From contig OX442317.1 in assembly GCA_949358305.1 (NCBI GenBank), forward strand, positions 7,072,186-7,136,185: a DNA stretch of 64,000 bases, read 5' to 3'. The translations under genes and the position numbers were made by a program. Positions within the stretch are counted from its first letter, which is position 1; each line of letters begins with the position of its first letter. The notes under the pieces were generated by a model. That model was not told where the DNA came from. It did not search any database and saw only the letters and a program-made list of their open reading frames with translations. Shown in pieces: positions 44,202 to 57,177 of this stretch. Source of the stretch: Strigamia acuminata (Eukaryota > Arthropoda > Chilopoda > Geophilomorpha > Linotaeniidae).

Positions 44202-47200
44202 TCACGTATTTTCGTCGATCGAAAACACTTTATCGTTGACTCGAAATGATTTCGCACTAGCCTGCCTCGATTTCGAAGCACTCCTTGGCTGAGAAAATAA
44301 ATGAGATATATTTCGCAAGCTTCTACCGAGCCTGCTGTTCGGTCTAAGTCCCGCATCCAGGTCCCGTTGTCTCCTCTTCTTGGTCGCGTGATTGCGATAT
44401 GCTCGCTGAACCACACGCGCTGCAAATTCGTATCGCTTCCACTGCAGCGTCGTGGTGACCATGTCAAGAGTTTTTCTCGTCGGAAACTGCTTTTTGAATT
44501 TCTCCTCCATTTGGTTGCGCAGTTTCTTGAAATCCGCAGTCTCTTCCACGTACCCCAACACGTACTTGATGAGTGCTTGAAGAATGTCCAGGCAGTGAAT
44601 TTTCATGCCTTTCGCTATGGACAAGTTGAAGGACGCTATGGTTATTGTGTTTGGTTTGGCGATTTTTAAGGGGCGGTCCAACGTGGCCACGAAGTCGGAC
44701 AACTCCCAGAAACTGATGAACTGCGACGCTCTCGGGTCGTATTTGGCCCAGTTGAGGTAAAACATGTCCAAGTCGTCCTCGACGATGCCCAATTCCTCCT
44801 CCAAGTGCGCCTGGTTGAAGTTCTCGAGGATGACGGCGATGTACATGTTGATGACGATCATGTAATTGATGATGACGTAAGACACCAAGAAGACGACGGC
44901 CATGGTGGCGTTGCCGCAGTCGCCGTTCGGATGTTTTTCGTCCTTTGGGTTGCAGTCGGGCGGCTGGATCATGAGCGGTTCCAGCACGTCGTTCCATCCG
45001 GCGGAGGTGAGAAGTCTGAATAAGAGCAGCATGCTTCGGCCGAATGTCTCGAAGTTGACCACGTGGTTTAAAACGCCACTGTGCTGGACGTGCGCGAAGA
45101 GAGACATGCCGATGATGGCGTAGATGAACATGATGAGAAAGATGAGTGCTCCGATGTTGAAGAGGGCCGGCAGGGAGACTACGAGTGCGAATAGGAGCTT
45201 TCGCAAGCCTTTGGCGCCTTTGATTAGGCGTAGGATTCGTCCTATTCTGAAGACTCGCACGACGCGCAGCATCGTTGGGCTCACCGGCGTGCTTTTGATG
45301 AGGTTTTTCAGTAAGATTCCTAGGAAAAGGAGGAAAGTTGTTGAATTGTTGTTGGGATTTTGGGGATTTTGGTTTACCTCCGACTGACGACACGACGAGG
45401 ACGAAGTCGAAAATATTCCACGGGATCGTGAAGTAATATTGGCGGAGGCCGATTATTTTGATTATGGCTTCCATGACGAATAGAGTGGTGAAGGTTATGT
45501 TTAGGATTTCGGATATTCGTTCGATCTCCTGCGACTGGTGGTAGTGGTCGATGCCCATGCTGATCATGTTCAGGATGATGATGACGAAAACGAACATTTC
45601 GAATCTGTTGATTAATTAATTTTAATTAATTTTAATTGGTTTTATTTAACCGATTTATGGGTAGAACTTACCGTCTACTCATTGAGACGTCGTAGAACGC
45701 GGCTTGGCACTTGTTGAAGGGTCTTCGGATCAATTTTTGCGGTTTTTTGCGTCCAAGTTTCTTCATTGCGGCGTAATAATTCTTTTGGTTTTCGGTCAAA
45801 AATATGTTTAAAACGCCGCCTTCGTACTGCAATGACAAAAGAAATGAAAAATTGCAAATGTATTAAAAGTCGAGTTTTTACCTTCTTTTTTAGCATGTTA
45901 AAATTGTCGATGATAACACCAATGAAGAGGTTAAGTGTGAAAAACGAGCCGCACACTATGAAAACAATGAAATAAAGATAAGCGGTCAAATTGGCTTCTT
46001 TGGATGGTTGCTGGTCTATTCCTGTGGAGTCAACAGCCGCTTCCATCACTTCAATCCAGCCCTCAAATGTTGCCTGTAACGAATAACGAGGAAGAGGTTG
46101 TGGGGGTTATGGAACGAATGCACAAAAATCACAAGTTTGTACGTACAACTTGAAACAGAGCCAAATATCCTTGTCCGACGTTATCGAAATTGACCTTTTC
46201 GTTTACCCACGTAAGATTATTTGCTTCACATTCGGATCTGTTACGCACTATGGATGCGTTCACTCGATCATCGCCATCCATGCATTTGTAGAAGGTCCCG
46301 GCGAAAAATTGCACCCCCATGATGGAAAAAATCAGCCAGAAAACTATGCACACCAACAAAACATTAAATATGGCCGGAATAGCTGACATGAGGGCGTTGA
46401 CCACGATCTGAAACACAAAATACGGTATTTATTAGACAAATAAGACAAAAAAAAATCCCTTTTACTCCTTTGGAGTGTCAACAATAAATATTATGGTATT
46501 TAAGCCGCATGGAATTACCAACTTTTAGTAGTTTCAGTCAAAGCTTATACTGGCATGCCGGTAAAAAGGGAAACATTTGGTAAATTTATAGAAATTTAGG
46601 CCAATTTCTTACTTTTTGGACATTTAAAAACGCGTTTTAAGCTTGTTTTGGTTCAATTCTCATTTGTAAGGACGTACTGAACTGACAGTCTGGTCAAATT
46701 CGAGTTATATCGGCATGCGGCTTAAAAGTTGGTAATTACGGTGATAATAAATAATACTCCGTAATACCTTCATGCCCTGCCATCTGGAAATTGCCCTCAG
46801 TGGTCGCAAAGCTCGAAGAGTTCGAACGGACCTCAAAGCGACCAGATTTTTATTCCCTTCAACAACTACGCTTAAAATAGACGCCTAAATAGAAAAGAAT
46901 TGTTATTGAATGTTGTTGTGCGTTCAACTTTGAGTGCTTACAGCAACAATGATAAAGTCCAAGGTACTCCAGCCACTTGAGAAATAAACGACGAAGCCGT
47001 GTGCCAGCCATTTTAAGAGCATCTCTATTGTATAGATGACGCAGAAGATGATGTTCAGGTAATAGAGCGCGTCCTTGAGAGGAATGTTTTCGTCTATGTA
47101 TTTATCTTCGAAACACTGCGTGGAACATGAATTTAGTTTGTGCAAAATGTGTGCGACAACGCAAATTACCAAGCAAATACTGCTGGCGAAGATGATGACT

Positions 47201-50200
47201 ATAATTGACCATTCAAACAACCAATGATCGACGACTTGGATGACTTTCTTTCTGAATTGAAACCAACTTTCTGCTAATTTGGATGTTAGAACGTACTTGC
47301 AACAGCAACACCTGTTGATTAATGAGCAAAAGGAGTGATTTGTGCGCCATTTTGGGTTTCTTGGTGAGAATTGTTTACTTTTTGTACATCCAGGTTGGGA
47401 AACAGTCTTCTGGGTTCCTTTCAGATAGCGGTATCTCTTTAACTTCTTCTTCTTCTTCGTCCATGTCGTCGAGGTTTATCTCCGTGTTTTCGTCCGTTGG
47501 TTTTTCCGTTGGTTTTTCCGTTGGTTCTTCGGTCTTGACGATGTTGGAGCCTTTTGAATCGGTTCTGGTCAACGGGGGGTTTCCAGACGACGAATCATTC
47601 GCTTGGGTTGATTCGTCTCGTTTTGGAGCTCCGTACGTTTCGACTTTGAGAAGCGTGTCTGTGAGATTGAGGTCTCCTACCGATCCGTTTCGCAAATTGG
47701 TCAAGTAATCTGCGACGGGCGTCCACGTTGCTCGGCGAGGCGTTTCTTGCGACTCGTCTTGGACTTCTTCTTCAATTGAAACCACGTTGACCAATCGCTG
47801 TCTGCTTTCGCTCACTGCAAAGATGAGAGGGAAATGCTTTTTGTTTGTCCAGTTGATGGGGTGGCTTTAGTAATTACCTCGAGTGTTGGCCGGCACGTAT
47901 GGTGGGGTCTCTGGATGCACTCTGTTCATGAATCCAGAGTCTGGTACGACGTCTGGTTTTACAACCACATCCGGCTTGGTCGACAGGATGCTTTCGATAC
48001 TCTGAGATCGTTTTCGTTTTCTGTATTTGGCGATTTCGCAGCAACAGCAAAATATATATTTCAGTCTTTTAATTCCTAAAAGGAGTCTGGAAGCTTCGTC
48101 GTCCTGTTGGGGCGAAAAAAATTAATGATTGTTTATATGTTTTTGGATGATTATTTTTACTTTTTTATTTTGCGATAATTCGTCGGAATTGAATGAACTG
48201 AGCAGCAAAGCCAAGAAGAGGTTCAAAACCATAAAATTGCCGACCACCAATGCTGGTAAAAAGATGGCCATGCACCATTCACCCGAAGTGAGCATACAAT
48301 CCCACAACGGCTCGACCCACTCGCCGCATAAAACGCGAAAAATCATCATAAATGAGTGGACAAAATCGGTGAAATTCCATCTGTAAAACGCCAAAATTAA
48401 GCCGCGATTTGCACGTATACTCGAAAACCACCACAACGTTGACTTATTCCAGCCGGTTTATGCCTAACTGTGTACTGTGTTCTACTACGCGGAAAAGTAG
48501 TTCTGTGCTTTTGACAATGTTGGTAATCGATCACAATGTCTGGAGTTCTTTACAAATATGGTGTTATGAGCTACTTTTTTGTCCCACTACACCAGTGATA
48601 TGGCTTGAACAATAGGTCAACGTTGTGGTGGTTTTGAGTATACAAATTTTTGTTAGTTTGTTTACCGTGGTATTTCACCTTCGGCAAACTTGTCCGCAGT
48701 ATAATTTCTGCCGAACAATTGCATTCCGAGGATGGCAAATATGTACATGATGATGACGAGGACAAGGGTGAGGTTACCGAGTGCACCCAATGTACTCACT
48801 ATTATTGATAAAAGCACCCGCATTGTAGTCCACGACTGCGCCAGTTTGAAGACTCGCAACTGGAAGATAAAATTAGATATTGGCAATCGAAAATGAAGTT
48901 AATACTGACCAGTCGCAGAGCTCTTAAAACGGACAATCCGTTGATATTTTCCAATCCAAGTTCGACTAAACTGAATACAACGATGACGAGGTCGAAATTG
49001 TTCCACGAGTTTTTGAAATATTCTTTGCTCAAAGCGATCAGCTTCAATGTCGTCTCAATTGTAAAAATGGCAGTAAATACCTGCGGTGTCACAATTGCAA
49101 ACAATTAGATTATGTTGGCAACTCGATTGCTGTGCTTTTACTTTATTGCCAATATTTAAGACTTCTTTTAAGTCTGGACTCATGCCGTGATGTTCGATTG
49201 CAAGAAAAATTGTATTGAAGACGATACACGAGGTGATGAACAATTCGATTAATGGGTCGGTTACTATGTGGTAGGTTATTTTCTGAATTTGGAGCCACCA
49301 TCGAAATTTGATGCAGCGTCGTGAACAACATTCACAGTTTCGGTCCGGCAATGCATCTAAATGCGGGGTAATAATTAAAAAAGAACGAAAACGCGTTTAA
49401 AACGAGTTTTTTTCGGGTGTGTTACCACAAATCGGGTTGGCTAGGCGAAATGTGGGCAGAAAAAACTTACCGGGTTTGATTTCGGGCTTTTCTGGTTGCA
49501 ATTCTTCATCGAGGCTCGGAGCCAAGCGATGTAATTCCTTTAATGCTAATTGGTAGGTATGTGTACCTGTAGATTCTGCCGAATCTCTGGAAATCTACCA
49601 AGTGGACAAAAAAAAACAATTATAAATTTTTTAAAAAAAAATTTAATTTTTTTATTTAAATTAAATTTTTAAGAATTTTATTTTCTAAATTAAAATTATT
49701 GTTTTTTTTATTTAAATTTTTTACACGCGTTGAATGCGTATTGGTCAACATAATATAAGAGCATAATTTATTGAGTTTTCAAGGTTAAAACTTAAAGCAA
49801 ATAATATTCTTTCGTATGGATTTTAAGTCACGCAAGCAGTTACCGGAGCAACGAATTTTTGTTTATTTAAGTTTACTGCGATACGTTGATGGATGGTATA
49901 CAGTAAATTGTGGATACAACGACATTAATAAATTTAAAATATAATAATACAGTATAAATTCGCACACGTAAAAGTATACGATCTTAAGTGTTTTTTACTG
50001 TATATTTAATTAAAAGTAGCAAACAAGCTGTTTACAAGGATTATTGATCAACCATTTTTCTTTTAAATAGTTTTATTTACCGTAGTTTACGGACCATAAG
50101 ACGCGGTTTTTTACTTAAAAAAAAATCGACCAAAAGTGGGCGGTGCCGTATTATTGGCGAAGTGCGTCTTACAGTCCGAAAAAACTTTTTTTTCTAAAAA

Positions 50201-51277
50201 TTGACTGATAAATTTTGGAGCCGTTTGTTATAAAGACGGACCAACCAAATTTATGTGTGTCTTATGGTCCGTAAAGTACAGGAATTTTTTTTATACTTGG
50301 GAAGAAAGATCTGTACTCACCAATGTAGGCGGCAACGCTGCAGTTATATCCTCTCCAGTCTCAATCGTTGCATTGTTATCATGAAGGCTATTTTCACGGT
50401 TTTCTAAGCCACAGTCACAAGTTGTGTTTTTGGGTGCAACTTTTGATTGAACCCGTTTTACTAAACTACTGTTGAAATTGTTTTTGCTTCGTATACTGCC
50501 AGTATTATGCGGTGCAGTCGCTGTGCCGTATCTCGAGTACGGCACATTCGGAATATCTATTTCCGCGGATGATTTTGTGTTTCTCCATGCATCACTGGAA
50601 CCACCGTCCAACGTCGTTCGTGGACGGTCGTCCAGAAGAGTTGGCAATGATGGAGGCGGTTGAGCAGGGAAAGCACTTTTTTTCGTTTCTGTTGCCATAG
50701 ATAATTCAGCTGGATCTAATTCCGTGTCACTGATTGGATCTGTCAGCGTTATTGCTCCGTGTCTGGTAATTATTCGTTTCTTTTTAACTTTCTTCGGGTG
50801 TGCTTGATTCTCGAGCTGAGCTTCTTTCAATTCCTCAGCATATTCTTTATCCAGTTGCATTTCCTGCAAACATTTCAGTGTTAATTAAAGATAGTAATTA
50901 GAAAAGACATGAGAATGTGTTATTGGTACACACTAAATAAACTGAATCAAGCAATTACGTACGAGTATTTACAGTAGGCGCATTCAATAACTTTTTGTCT
51001 AAATTTTCGTCTCGCAGACATTTTTAGGAGGCATCACCGTTCATTGTGCATTTAAGATAGCAATGTCTGGACGAGCCAAAACATGAATTGGCAGAAAAAC
51101 AATACAGAAGTATCGCAACTTCCCCAACCTCGTCTAAATAAGCAGACATTTTTTCGGACATAGTTCTACGCTTGTGGCACAGTAAAAACTGCGCTACTTC
51201 ATAATTTTTTTAATGCGTTAAATCGTACAAATCGAAGACACTCTTAGCCGATTGTGCCGATGCCGTAACTAATGTCG

Positions 51278-51308
<31 letters not shown>

Positions 51309-51348
51309 TATTAAATTTTAAATGTTTTTGTTACGATACGATAAGGAT

Positions 51349-51379
<31 letters not shown>

Positions 51380-54300
51380 TATATTTATCGAAAAGTTTAG
51401 TAAAAAAAAATAGGGTTTCAAATATAGTTTATAATTCATTTTTTTAGTGTGTCGATAAATTGAACCCGAAAGACACCACCAAGATAAACTGATAATGCCC
51501 ACTAAAGAGCTAATTTTAGCGTGCAAAGTGCATCAATAAAAAAGTAATAAATATCCATTATTTTGTACATTATTAATTACAAACTCAATTCTTAGACTCA
51601 AATCAATACTGAAATGTTATTGCGCCTAGGTCGTAACTAATTTTACTACAGTAATTTCATAGGTTATAACTCACTCTTTGCGTTGCTTCAACTTCAGTCT
51701 CGTATGCCATAGCAACAACTGCCAACATTAGATTTACTAAGTAGAAAGACCCAAAGAATACCACCAGTACAAAATAGACGAGATGAATTGAACCGTTGGC
51801 AAAAATAATCTGAAAATAGTACAGGGATAATTACCATTCAGGAGATGAAATAAATAAATAAATTGTTTACCCTGTTGTAAATGTCTTCCCAATAATCCAA
51901 AGTAATTAATTGGAATGTGTTTAGCATTGATGATCCAAAGTTGTCAAAACTTGTGTAGCCAAAATTTGGATTACCTCCAATATCGGATAAGCAAGTGTAA
52001 TTTTTATCGCATTGACTTGAAATGGAAATTACCACGTAAGTTAGGCGTAAAACTAATAAAATTTGATTTACAAAAGCTTACTATTGCCCAGATACATTTC
52101 CACAGTTGATGTAAGACACTTTGTTTGGGATTTTGTCCACTAACCAGTTTTCTTTATCTTGAGTGTAGCTGGATAAAATAATAAATTAATCACATCAATA
52201 TTGTAACGGAAATGCAATTATAAATTTACAACTCACTTAGAAAATTCAACATGTGACATATTCTTGCTTCCGTGCTTGACACATTTGGTCAAGAGTGTAC
52301 CCATGTAAATTTGTAGCGCAAACAGGGCGAAAACCATTAAACAAAACACAGTTAACAGCATAACTTCAGATAACATTTTGATAGAATGTAACAACGCATT
52401 CACTATGGTTTTCAAGCCTGGAATACACAATTAAATTAGTCTGATTGCAATGAGCCAATTAAAATTCACTCGATTTTTAACCTGGTAAAATTGAGACTGT
52501 TTTCAGTGCTCTGAAAACCCTAAATGTTTTGAGGCCTGATATGTTCTGTATACTTACAAAACTTGTAACAAAACTACAAAAAAAAATTATAATTAAAAAA
52601 AAATTAAAAAAAAATTTTTTTTCTAAATAAAACATACCCTAGTATAATGACAACAAAATCTAACCAATTCCATGGGTTTCTAAGATACGTATATTTATTG
52701 ATAATAAATCCTTTAGCTATTGCTTTTATTAACATTTCTGTTGTGTAGATACCTAAAAAAACATACCTGCAAGGAAATAATTCAGTTTAGACACTTAAAA
52801 AGTAAATTTAATTGCAAATACTCACTCTGCTTCTTCTACTGCAGTGCTTAGTGCTAGGAAGACACAGTTGAATAATATCGTTAATATCATTACATAATCA
52901 AAATATCTATTTTCGTTAAGGAAGTAAATTTCACACTTGACACAATAATACACTAAATATAGGGATGGGTTCAGCTGAGGCCATTGACCTGCACACAGAT
53001 GAGACCTTTTTTCAGGTCCTGATTGCATGTTTAGCAGATTTTAATGACACGGAAACATGCGACGATGTAACCTAATTTTTACAGTTCGATGTCAAAGGAT
53101 ACTGATTTGTTACTAAAGCAATACAAGTCCTTCGTAAGAGATTAACCGGGCTGAATATAAAAAAGGAGTTTGTTGCTGTAATTCGATTGACATAGTGTTT
53201 GGAAAAATGCAACGATAGTACACAGCAAGTCTGAAACGAAATCGATGGATAAATAATTAAAATCATTGATTTTTCCTCATGAATGGAGCAGACATTATTT
53301 TTTATATACTGCAATAATTATGTAGAAAAAGTGGTTTCAGCGGTTTTTCGTTGTTGTGTAAAAAAGTTACCTGTTTGTTGTTGGGGTTGCTGTACAACCG
53401 ATGTATCCAGAGGATAAACATCAATAAGTTGATTTAATCATTTAATGTGTTTGCTACAAACATGGGTTGTGGGATTAAATTAACATAATCTGTTAATCCA
53501 ACCTTGAATTATGACTGATTTCATTTAATTACAAGCGGCCAACCAATCACGAGTTACTACAGTTTCGCAGTGAGTATTTCATGTTTGTGAAGAAATTTAA
53601 GCAATGTTTGGTACGGTATTTGTCGAAAGAGAGTGACAAAAATAATTGACGTTGTATTCAAAAGTAAAATCACGTTTGTGTGAACCAACTTTTTTTTGAC
53701 AACTTTCGACACTGTATTGATCTCAGACTTGCATCTCTCATTAATTTAGACATTTTACATCAAATGTGACGAGCTGTTGTTCTAGATGGGCGGTCGCTTA
53801 TGGAACATTTTGTATTGGGGAAAAGGATGAAATAATGATAATAATAATGATGTTCGATTACAAAAATCGACTTTCAACCTTTTGTAGAAAAAAAATTGTA
53901 CATTAAAATGCACACAGAGTTGTACAGGAAAGCCGCCTAAATTGCCCAAAAAATGTTTTTGACACGTCGTGCAAATTGGGTCGACCTTGATTTTGAAAAC
54001 CACGTGTCGTTTTAATTGCAATGGAAATTGAAGTTGGTCGGTTCGTGATGTAAGGTAACAAAAAATTGAAAAGCAATTATGCTAAATTACTCGTTTACGA
54101 CGTTTGGCAGTCTGGAATCACGTGGTTAACTTTGTTGTCACGGTTACTTGCTGCAGACTTTGTTTTAAGTTGTGTACTCGATTATAAATGTCAGCAGCTT
54201 GATGATTCCCAATGGGATAAACGACGAATCGGTTGATCGTTAAAATAAAAAAAAAATAAAAAAAATATTTTTTAAATATAAATTGAGGGGTATCAGTGAG

Positions 54301-56446
54301 TTGCATCTGTAGACGTAGATATTGATTCAATGCAGTAGTTTTACTCGGTTGTAGTGAGTCGCAGTTCTAACCTTTACAGTCGAAGTAAACGACAGTTGTG
54401 GTCGGGGTTTGGGGTTATTGGGTGTGTCGAAAGTGTCTCTTACAAGTTTGGTATATTGAACTCCCTCAGAAGCGACCATTGGTTGGGTTCAATATAGTTT
54501 TGAGTGTTTGACCAAGTGGTTATATTTCGTGTTTTTTCCCACAGTTATTCTTATCCAGTATTGAAAAAACTCAATATGAAATGAAAAGATCATTTCAAAA
54601 CAAACAAATTTCACGTGTTTCTAATTTTTTGTGCCGCACTTTAGTTTGTAATAAACAGGCCGTTGCTATAACAAAGTCGAATAGTGCAATAAACTATTTT
54701 TGCTGCGAATATAAATTTGTTCCTCCCCGTGGCGGAAATTAAATTCACATGTAAATATGATTAAACATGATTAAAAAGAAAAATTGAAGAATTAATCATA
54801 CTGTATAGATTCGGCTGTATCGCAAGCTGTAATCTTTTGGGTCACCAAGTTGTTAAACTGTACATTTACACATGTAAAATTATACACCATGTAACATCAA
54901 CAAAAAAAAAAATTGTTTTGGGTCAAAAAATAAGTATTAGTTGGGTGGAGTCGAGATTAAATAGTTTTTGCAATTTATTAATTCCACAAGAACGTGTTCC
55001 ACTGGAATATGTGTTATTGATTCCGAAATCGATAATCCGAGAAAATAAAAATATAAAAGGTTGGATTCTCAATTTTTCATCTCTGTATTTCCATTTGAAT
55101 TCCACACTGACAGTGATCGCTGAAGATGTGACACTGTTCATCAAATATGCAAGTAAAATGATGTGTTTTATTTGATAATTCTATGGAAACTGGCAATATT
55201 TATTGCAAAACACTCCCACGCGAATGGTAATCGTTATAACCGAGTATTATTAATGTCCAATAAATAAACGACTTAGTTTTATTAAATGCAGCGGGCAATA
55301 AAACACGGAAGCTTTCTGTTTGTCACATATCTCATGCTGCTTTCTCTCTAAGATGTGTGCTTTAGTTTATCAACAAGTTAATCCTCCGTGCAAATGTATG
55401 CGGAGAAACGCAAACATCTTTAATTTTGTTTGGGAATTATTTCTGTTTGACTTATTTTAGATGTGAATATTTTAATTTAGATAAGTGAAAAGATATATCT
55501 TGTTTTAGCCGCCTATAAAACGGCTATAAAGCATTTTTGTGATCTGACACGTGTAATTGGACTTCTGCACGGGAGATGGACAAAGACATTTTAATCATGA
55601 TTTCTATTGATTTGGTCAAATCGATAATTATATGCGATGGGAGTTTGTGGTGCGATAATGTTTGGGTTTTTTGCAGTCAAACTTGCAGAAAACATCATTT
55701 CTATACGAGATAGCTTATAACCATTCATTTGAAATTCTGCACGTTTTCTAATCGAGATTTCGGAAGCATTAGGCATTCAGTTTTGGTCTGAGCAATGAAT
55801 CAAATAAAACTTGTAGGGATCTCGTGAAATCAGGCTTTAGTCACTTACAACGCATTACCCACAACGGGATATGTAGTTTATAAGTTCCCATAAAACCGCT
55901 TTTAGTGCTCTGTGTGCTCGCCCCTTTAGGACGAGACTTGCACCAAATACTAAATAAATATGAAATTTGTTGATTCATCATTGAATTAAAATAAAATTTC
56001 AAAATTTCAGAAAATTTAAAATTTTGAACTTTTGAAATTTTAAAAATTTTAAAATTTTAAAAATTTAAAAAATTTAAATAATAAAAGAAAAAGGTCACCT
56101 TTTCGTAAATTCCGTTTTCTATTTCTTCTATGGGCTTCCCGTAAAAGTACGGCGACACGGGTTCAAACCTCCTTGGCAGCACCGATCCATCCTTAATGGT
56201 GGGACTTCGTTTAGGTAGAAATCCATATTCACTGATCACCTTTTTCTTCTGTTCTTCATACTTAGCCAGCGACGCACTGGAAAAGAGTATGAAGGGCACA
56301 TCTTCGAGTGCATGATTTACTGCCGATTGCAACATGGCTTTGTTCCCATTGTTTTGCTTGGTTTTGTTCTGCATTTCATTGTTGTTACGTCTTCGGCGGG
56401 CCACTGCCGCCGTGTGCGCCGGAATAAAACCTGGTTTCCCTTTCAT
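44202..56446 (-). CDS. Nav2-type voltage-gated cation channel alpha subunit (DEEA filter), complete
   Basis: Twenty-four exons keep phase from ATG 56446 to the stop at 44202 and give 1964 residues. 5' to 3': 56099-56446, 53103-53230, 52826-52906, 52638-52766, 52482-52573, 52237-52417, 52082-52168, 51871-52015, 51675-51809, 50321-50863, 49471-49594, 49142-49356, 48910-49080, 48666-48859, 48161-48380, 47878-48103, 47379-47814, 46942-47311, 46768-46884, 46147-46407, 45882-46073, 45672-45826, 45378-45604, 44202-45319. Four homologous domains each have S1-S6. Pore residues are Asp389 (LDYWED), Glu878 (CGEWVE), Glu1405 (TFEGWIE) and Ala1699 (TSAGWND): DEEA, not the DEKA of Nav1. DEEA channels of the DSC1/BSC1 group are invertebrate and calcium-permeable. 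The III-IV linker has NIFLTENQK (IFL for IFM, 1473-1475). S4 segments keep repeated Arg/Lys ([12 protein letters not shown]). An IQ motif lies at 1892-1908. Confidence 0.96.
46486..46765. mobile_element. Inverted-repeat element in Nav2 intron 19 (possible MITE)
   Basis: The words TAAGCCGCATGGAATTACCA and, inverted, GCGGCTTAAAAGTTGGTAAT are present near the two ends, with GGCATGCCGG/TCGGCATGCGG just inside. Similarity is imperfect and the order of words is shifted, so the boundaries are approximate. Confidence 0.45.
48418..48640. mobile_element. TA-flanked MITE that makes up most of Nav2 intron 14
   Basis: Terminal repeats of 24-26 bases, TACTCGAAAACCACCACAAC and the inverted CAACGTTGTGGTGGTTTTGA, are almost perfect and flanked by TA. 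The whole intron is 48381-48665 (285 bp), of which the element is 223 bp. A diverged relative is at 42053-42303. Confidence 0.85.
49595..50320 (-). other. Nav2 intron 10, with an inverted-repeat MITE at 50082-50280
   Basis: Within this 726-bp intron, 50087 begins TTTACGGACCATAAGACGC and 50280 ends with the inverted GTCTTATGGTCCGTAAAGTA. These ends resemble the widely spread TTTACGGACCATAAGACGC type of MITE. The rest of the intron is AT-rich. Confidence 0.65.
53231..56098 (-). other. Nav2 intron 1
   Basis: This 2.9-kb intron is the longest of the Nav2 gene. I saw no further coding exon: exon 1 ends in phase 0 after NGIYEK, and exon 2 continues in phase 0 with [14 protein letters not shown] and [16 protein letters not shown], the conserved approach to domain I S1. 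No repeats with clear ends were found. Confidence 0.7.
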
Positions 56447-56547
56447 GGTAACGCTTTGTCAGGGCCATTATGATCACGCAGAGTGTGCTGGGTGCTGTGT
56501 GCAGTTGCGTGCTCGCTCAACCAGCGTAGCTCTGACTTGTCATTCAT
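56443..56547 (-). promoter_or_regulatory. Upstream ORF overlapping the Nav2 start codon
   Basis: An acceptor (ATTATCATTAAACAG) ends at 56548, so the first coding exon probably begins at 56547 with ATG. That ATG opens a 34-residue frame (MNDKSELRWLSEHATAHS...) whose TGA overlaps the Nav2 ATG as ATGA. If the leader is as drawn, ribosomes must reinitiate or bypass this frame. It is seen in the sequence, but the transcript start is inferred. Confidence 0.4.
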
Positions 56548-56903
56548 CTGTTTAATGATAATAATACAATAAAATGTGTATGACGTCATTTTTTTTTTCG
56601 TCAGGTCATTGGCTCTTGGGCCGTTTATGGGTTATTTGGATTCGATTTTTTGTGTAATCGAGGGAAATATAGGTAAAAGTGCAGATTAGTAACAAGAAAT
56701 AAGGGTAAAACAAATGTACAAAATTGTTTAGAGCGGGTTAGCACGGCCACCAGTCCAAGGGGGCCCCCAAAATCTAAGAATTCTCGAGACAGTCTGTGTC
56801 TGTCTATTTCTTACGTGAGCCGGTTCTGACGTCGGTTTTACGGGCTTCAGACTTAGGCCTCTGATGATACCGTATAGTTATTTGTCGAGTATATAACTAC
56901 GTA

Positions 56904-57177
56904 TACCGTATTTTACCGATTAAGAGTCGCCCTCAAATTGTAGCCGCCCTCGAATAGTAGCTGCGGCTGAGACACCAAGAATACTGTAATTTTGTAAAAG
57001 TACGGTATCGTTTCCGTATTTAACCTCACGAACGATGAAAGTACGCGTCGTTCGTGACATTCATACTTCGTCTGTTACATTAAACAAATGTAACGAACGA
57101 AAAACCGAAATTGTAATTGCTGACAAAAATTGCAGTTTTGAATAAGAGCCGCGGCTTTTAATCGATAAAATACGCTA
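56904..57177. mobile_element. CCGTATTTTACCG-family MITE (copy 2)
   Basis: TA-flanked ends CCGTATTTTACCGATTAAGAG and (inverted) ATCGATAAAATACG. It has an interior palindrome around ACGAACG/CGTTCGT and ACATTAAACAAATGTAAC, which it shares with copy 3 at 62691-62939 in the opposite direction. Confidence 0.75.

Noticed and set aside
44464-45597. 377-codon minus-strand open frame with an Arg/His-rich second half
   Set aside because: Its first part is real Nav2 exon 23; the rest is a read-through of the intron and an out-of-frame reading of exon 24.
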